From: Pseudomaricurvus alkylphenolicus
Lineage (GTDB): Bacteria > Pseudomonadota > Gammaproteobacteria > Pseudomonadales > Cellvibrionaceae
DNA length: 64,000 bases
Assembly: GCF_011683955.1 (NCBI RefSeq)
Contig: NZ_JAAQPI010000007.1
Location: 62,001-126,000 of the forward strand
Direction: 5' to 3'
Shown: one piece after another, positions 61,869 through 64,000 of the stretch
Layout of the letters: the number at the start of each line of letters is the position of its first letter
Position numbering within the stretch: the first letter of the stretch is position 1
Made by a program: the position numbers and the translations under genes
The notes under the pieces: model-generated
Seen by the model: only the letters and a program-made list of their open reading frames with translations
Databases searched by the model: none
What the model was told of the DNA's origin: nothing

Positions 61869-62876
61869 ATGGAAATCGCCACGGTCCCGGTTAATTATGT
61901 GAAAGCGATGCTGGCATCTGCGGTACGCAACGGCTGCGATGGCTCAAGCCTTCTTGATCAGGCCGGCATTGCCGAGGAGCTGCTGGCCACGGAAAAAGCG
62001 AGAGTGCCGGCCACCAAGTTTGTGCAGCTCTCCCATGATGTCATGGACCTGCTGCAGGACGAAAACCGTGGCTTTCTTGAGCGCACCTCGCGCCCGGGCA
62101 CCTTTGACATGATGTGCTACGCCTGCATTCATCGGCCCACCTTGGGACAGTTCTTGCGCCGCGGCATCGACTTTTATCATATCGTCAGCGACTGCTATGA
62201 CCTGCAGCTGACTGTGGATGGCGACCTCGCCACCTACACCCTCACCCCCAAAGCCGGCATGGTTGACCCCGACCATTTTATGCTGCTGTGCCTGCAGGCT
62301 ATCGTCCACCGCTTGTCCTGCTGGCTGATCGGGCAAAATCTGGGGCTGCAGGTCGTTAACTTCACACACCCGCGCCCGGCCCATGCCAACGATTACAATT
62401 TGCTGTTCCGCTCACCAATTCGATTTGATCAGCCTGACAACAGCCTTGTGTTCAGTGCCAATAAACTGGATCTGCCCAACCTGCAAAATGAAGAAAGCCT
62501 GGAGAAATTTCTGACCCTGCCCTCGCTGGCATTGATGTCACTGCCGGACTACGAAACCAGCTTACTCGACCGCATTCGGTTAATGATAAAAGGCAATGTG
62601 GGTGGTGAGTTTCCGGAAATAGAAGCGATAGCCGAACGCCTGAACCTGACACCCGCCACCCTGCGCCGGCGGCTGCGGCATGAAGGCAGCTCCTACCAGA
62701 AGATCAAAGACGATATTCGCAGGGATACCGCGATTTACCTGCTCGGCAGCGGGGCGCGCAGCATCGAGCAGGTGGCGGAGGATATTGGGTTTAACGAGCC
62801 CACCTCATTTTACCGGGCCTTTCGGCGTTGGACGGGGGTAACGCCAAGGGATTATGTCAAACGAACCGCCGGATAG
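61869..62876 (+). CDS. AraC family transcriptional regulator (OruR/ArgR-like N-domain)
   Basis: A 335-residue regulator, parallel in plan to the AraC protein at 7560. The N-terminal arabinose-binding-type domain is followed by IAERLNLTPATLRRRLRHEG and IGFNEPTSFYRAFRRWTGVTPRDYV. It follows the sulfatase-CoA ligase operon in the same direction, with its own probable promoter in the 110-base gap. I infer control of that operon and possibly of the divergent crotonase. Confidence 0.88.
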   Translation: MEIATVPVNYVKAMLASAVRNGCDGSSLLDQAGIAEELLATEKARVPATKFVQLSHDVMDLLQDENRGFLERTSRPGTFDMMCYACIHRPTLGQFLRRGIDFYHIVSDCYDLQLTVDGDLATYTLTPKAGMVDPDHFMLLCLQAIVHRLSCWLIGQNLGLQVVNFTHPRPAHANDYNLLFRSPIRFDQPDNSLVFSANKLDLPNLQNEESLEKFLTLPSLALMSLPDYETSLLDRIRLMIKGNVGGEFPEIEAIAERLNLTPATLRRRLRHEGSSYQKIKDDIRRDTAIYLLGSGARSIEQVAEDIGFNEPTSFYRAFRRWTGVTPRDYVKRTAG

Positions 62877-62903
62877 CGTTGCTTCGATACACCGGCATGC
62901 CCA

Positions 62904-63455
62904 TCAAATTAGAGGCACACCGGTAATGGTGCCGTGGAAGTAGAACAGCAAACCGTAAACAGAGAGCCCCACAACAACCACAGCTACATCCCAACCGACA
63001 TTGACCGGTTTTTTCTGTTTGCCGCGACCACTCATTGTCACCAGCATAAGATCCAGCACGGCAAATATCGCGAAACTTAAAAACAGAATGGTGCTGGCCA
63101 GATCTCCATTCGCCAGCAAATGAGTCCCGCCCCACAAGAACAGGCCGATCAACATCGGGTGGCGCACCCAGCGTTTAATGTTGTTGGGCATATCAGCCGC
63201 TACCAATAACAGAATGGCGATGGGCATGGTAACCATGGTTAGCGTTTTGCCCCACGGGAGAGGGCTCCACAAATGGATATAACTGGCTTGACCGAAGCCG
63301 TAGATAATCAATCCCAACCCAACCACTGAGGCGAGACTGAACAGTATTTTGTATTTGGCCAGCCCCAGGGACTCCACCATTTTGGTTCGCAAAGGTGTCG
63401 AGGGGACAAAGTGAATGCCAAAAAAAATCAGTGTTCCAAGAATAAGCAGTGTCAT
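62904..63455 (-). CDS. NnrU family membrane protein
   Basis: A 183-residue inner-membrane protein with five to six hydrophobic segments. MTLLILGTLIFFGIHFVPS opens with the conserved Phe-His of NnrU, and KRWVRHPMLIGLFLWGGTHLLANGD is the family core. NnrU members are linked to nitrite/nitric oxide metabolism or isoprenoid-like methyl transfer, with no settled function. The start at 63455 fits the first membrane helix; an earlier start would add 24 polar residues. It lies 40 bases after the MarR gene and is probably in its operon. Confidence 0.85.
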   Translation of the reverse strand: MTLLILGTLIFFGIHFVPSTPLRTKMVESLGLAKYKILFSLASVVGLGLIIYGFGQASYIHLWSPLPWGKTLTMVTMPIAILLLVAADMPNNIKRWVRHPMLIGLFLWGGTHLLANGDLASTILFLSFAIFAVLDLMLVTMSGRGKQKKPVNVGWDVAVVVVGLSVYGLLFYFHGTITGVPLI

Positions 63456-63495
63456 GGTAACCACCTCCGCTGATTGGGGTTTGGATACGATAAAT

Positions 63496-63936
63496 TTACG
63501 GGTTCGCTCTTTGCAGGTTTTCGACAACCTGATTGAGCACTTTCGATGCGGTTTTCAGGTCGGCTTTGGAAATCCCCTGGATCATGTCACCTTCGACCCC
63601 CTCCAGTAAGGTATCAACCTGGCTGAATTTCTTATTCGGCGTTAATCTGAGGTAGTTCACCCGGCCATCCGTTGGACTGGGAACGCGCTTGACCAACCCC
63701 TGGGTTTCCAGTTTGGAAATTGCGACCGATAAGGTCGCCGCTCTAACAGCAAGCTTGTCAGCCAGATCCTTTTGGGTAATGTTGGTCTCCCCCATCAATA
63801 ATCCGACAATGCGCATTTCCTGATAAGTAATGCCCAGAGGAACGAGCCGGGCTTCGATTACCCTGCTCATCAAGCGTCCAATCTGGCCAAAGCGGCTGAC
63901 CATAAGCTTGTGGCTGTCTGAAATAAAGTTGGCCAT
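63496..63936 (-). CDS. MarR family transcriptional regulator
   Basis: A 146-residue winged-helix regulator. The central ITQKDLADKLAVRAATLSVAISKLETQGLVKR is the DNA-recognition helix pair, followed by the wing PSPTDGRVNYLRLT, and dimer helices at both ends. The ATG at 63936 has GAGAG upstream. A perfect 17-base palindrome just before the gene (63960-63976) is a likely self-operator. It probably represses itself and the NnrU gene. Confidence 0.9.
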   Translation of the reverse strand: MANFISDSHKLMVSRFGQIGRLMSRVIEARLVPLGITYQEMRIVGLLMGETNITQKDLADKLAVRAATLSVAISKLETQGLVKRVPSPTDGRVNYLRLTPNKKFSQVDTLLEGVEGDMIQGISKADLKTASKVLNQVVENLQRANP

Positions 63937-63959
63937 TAGGTTAGCTCTCAATCTCGATA

Positions 63960-63976
63960 TTAGTTAGTCTAACTAA
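63960..63976. promoter_or_regulatory. MarR-type palindromic operator
   Basis: TTAGTTAG and CTAACTAA form a perfect palindrome with a one-base centre. It directly follows a minus-strand TATAGT box (63981-63976), so a bound dimer would cover the transcription start of the MarR gene. The -35 box would lie at or past the window edge. Confidence 0.6.
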
Positions 63977-64000
63977 CTATAGTTCCGAAAACAACCCCCC

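Noticed and set aside
40025-62876. Classical steroid-degradation cluster
   Set aside because: Sulfatase, TonB receptors and beta-oxidation genes fit in part, but no ring-opening oxygenase, ketosteroid dehydrogenase or meta-cleavage genes are present in the window.
1-64000. Mobile elements, integrases, phage genes, tRNA or rRNA
   Set aside because: No transposase, recombinase, phage or RNA gene signature was seen on either strand; base composition looks even apart from short AT-rich spacers.

Overview
The window reads as a chromosomal segment of a marine-type gammaproteobacterium (base composition slightly over half G+C by eye). The anchor is a housekeeping block in classic gammaproteobacterial order: lptF and lptG divergent from pepA and holC (23407-28894). 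TonB-dependent receptors, sulfatases, many beta-oxidation enzymes and many AraC-type regulators around it fit the marine Cellvibrionales/Spongiibacteraceae/Halieaceae kind of lipid- and glycan-using bacteria; the genus cannot be fixed from the sequence. I saw no tRNA, rRNA, CRISPR array, transposase or integrase.

Layout. (1) 1-970: C-terminal part of a sulfatase, then a long imperfect inverted repeat (1011-1147). (2) 1204-7421, minus: five-gene beta-oxidation operon (thiolase, FadB/J-like multifunctional enzyme, acyl-CoA dehydrogenase, HSD10-type dehydrogenase, PaaG-like isomerase), divergent from an AraC regulator. (3) 8609-15666: fructoside (sucrose/short fructan) utilisation locus: ROK fructokinase, a short clan GH-J glycosidase, TonB receptor, MFS sugar permease and LacI repressor, with three CAACCGGTTG-core operators that sit on the -35 boxes of two divergent promoters. 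(4) 15748-20872, minus: acyl-CoA ligase plus a second, paralogous FadB-like/thiolase pair. (5) 21053-30080: FHA-cyclase protein, an unknown exported protein, RDD protein, lptG/lptF, pepA, holC, an acidic protein with six exact 12-residue repeats, and a complete diiron ferritin-like protein. (6) 30438-35793: two AraC regulators flanking a hexose module (LacI, glucokinase, aldose epimerase). (7) 35800-39990: two isoaspartyl-methyltransferase-like proteins (one cytoplasmic, one exported), a GYD protein and a membrane spermidine-synthase-like protein. (8) 40025-52703, minus: TonB receptor and exported amidohydrolase, a PchR-like AraC regulator, and an operon that mixes two acyl-CoA dehydrogenases, a TonB receptor and a fusion of a thiolase-like protein with an enoyl-CoA hydratase. 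(9) 52900-57380: DM13 protein, small protein, and two paralogous FAD amine-oxidase-like enzymes around a LysR gene; both oxidase genes share an upstream motif. (10) 57484-63936: enoyl-CoA hydratase, sulfatase plus acyl-CoA ligase operon, AraC regulator, NnrU and MarR.

How it may work together. Sulfatases at both ends, outer-membrane receptors inside beta-oxidation operons, two CoA ligases, three acyl-CoA dehydrogenases, four separate crotonase-type proteins or domains outside the two FadB-like enzymes, and local AraC switches suggest uptake, desulfation, CoA activation and beta-oxidation of bulky hydrophobic substrates, possibly sulfated. The substrate is not identified; ring-cleaving genes of classical steroid catabolism are absent here. 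The two sugar loci are separate modules, each with its own LacI repressor and an operator overlapping the -35 box.
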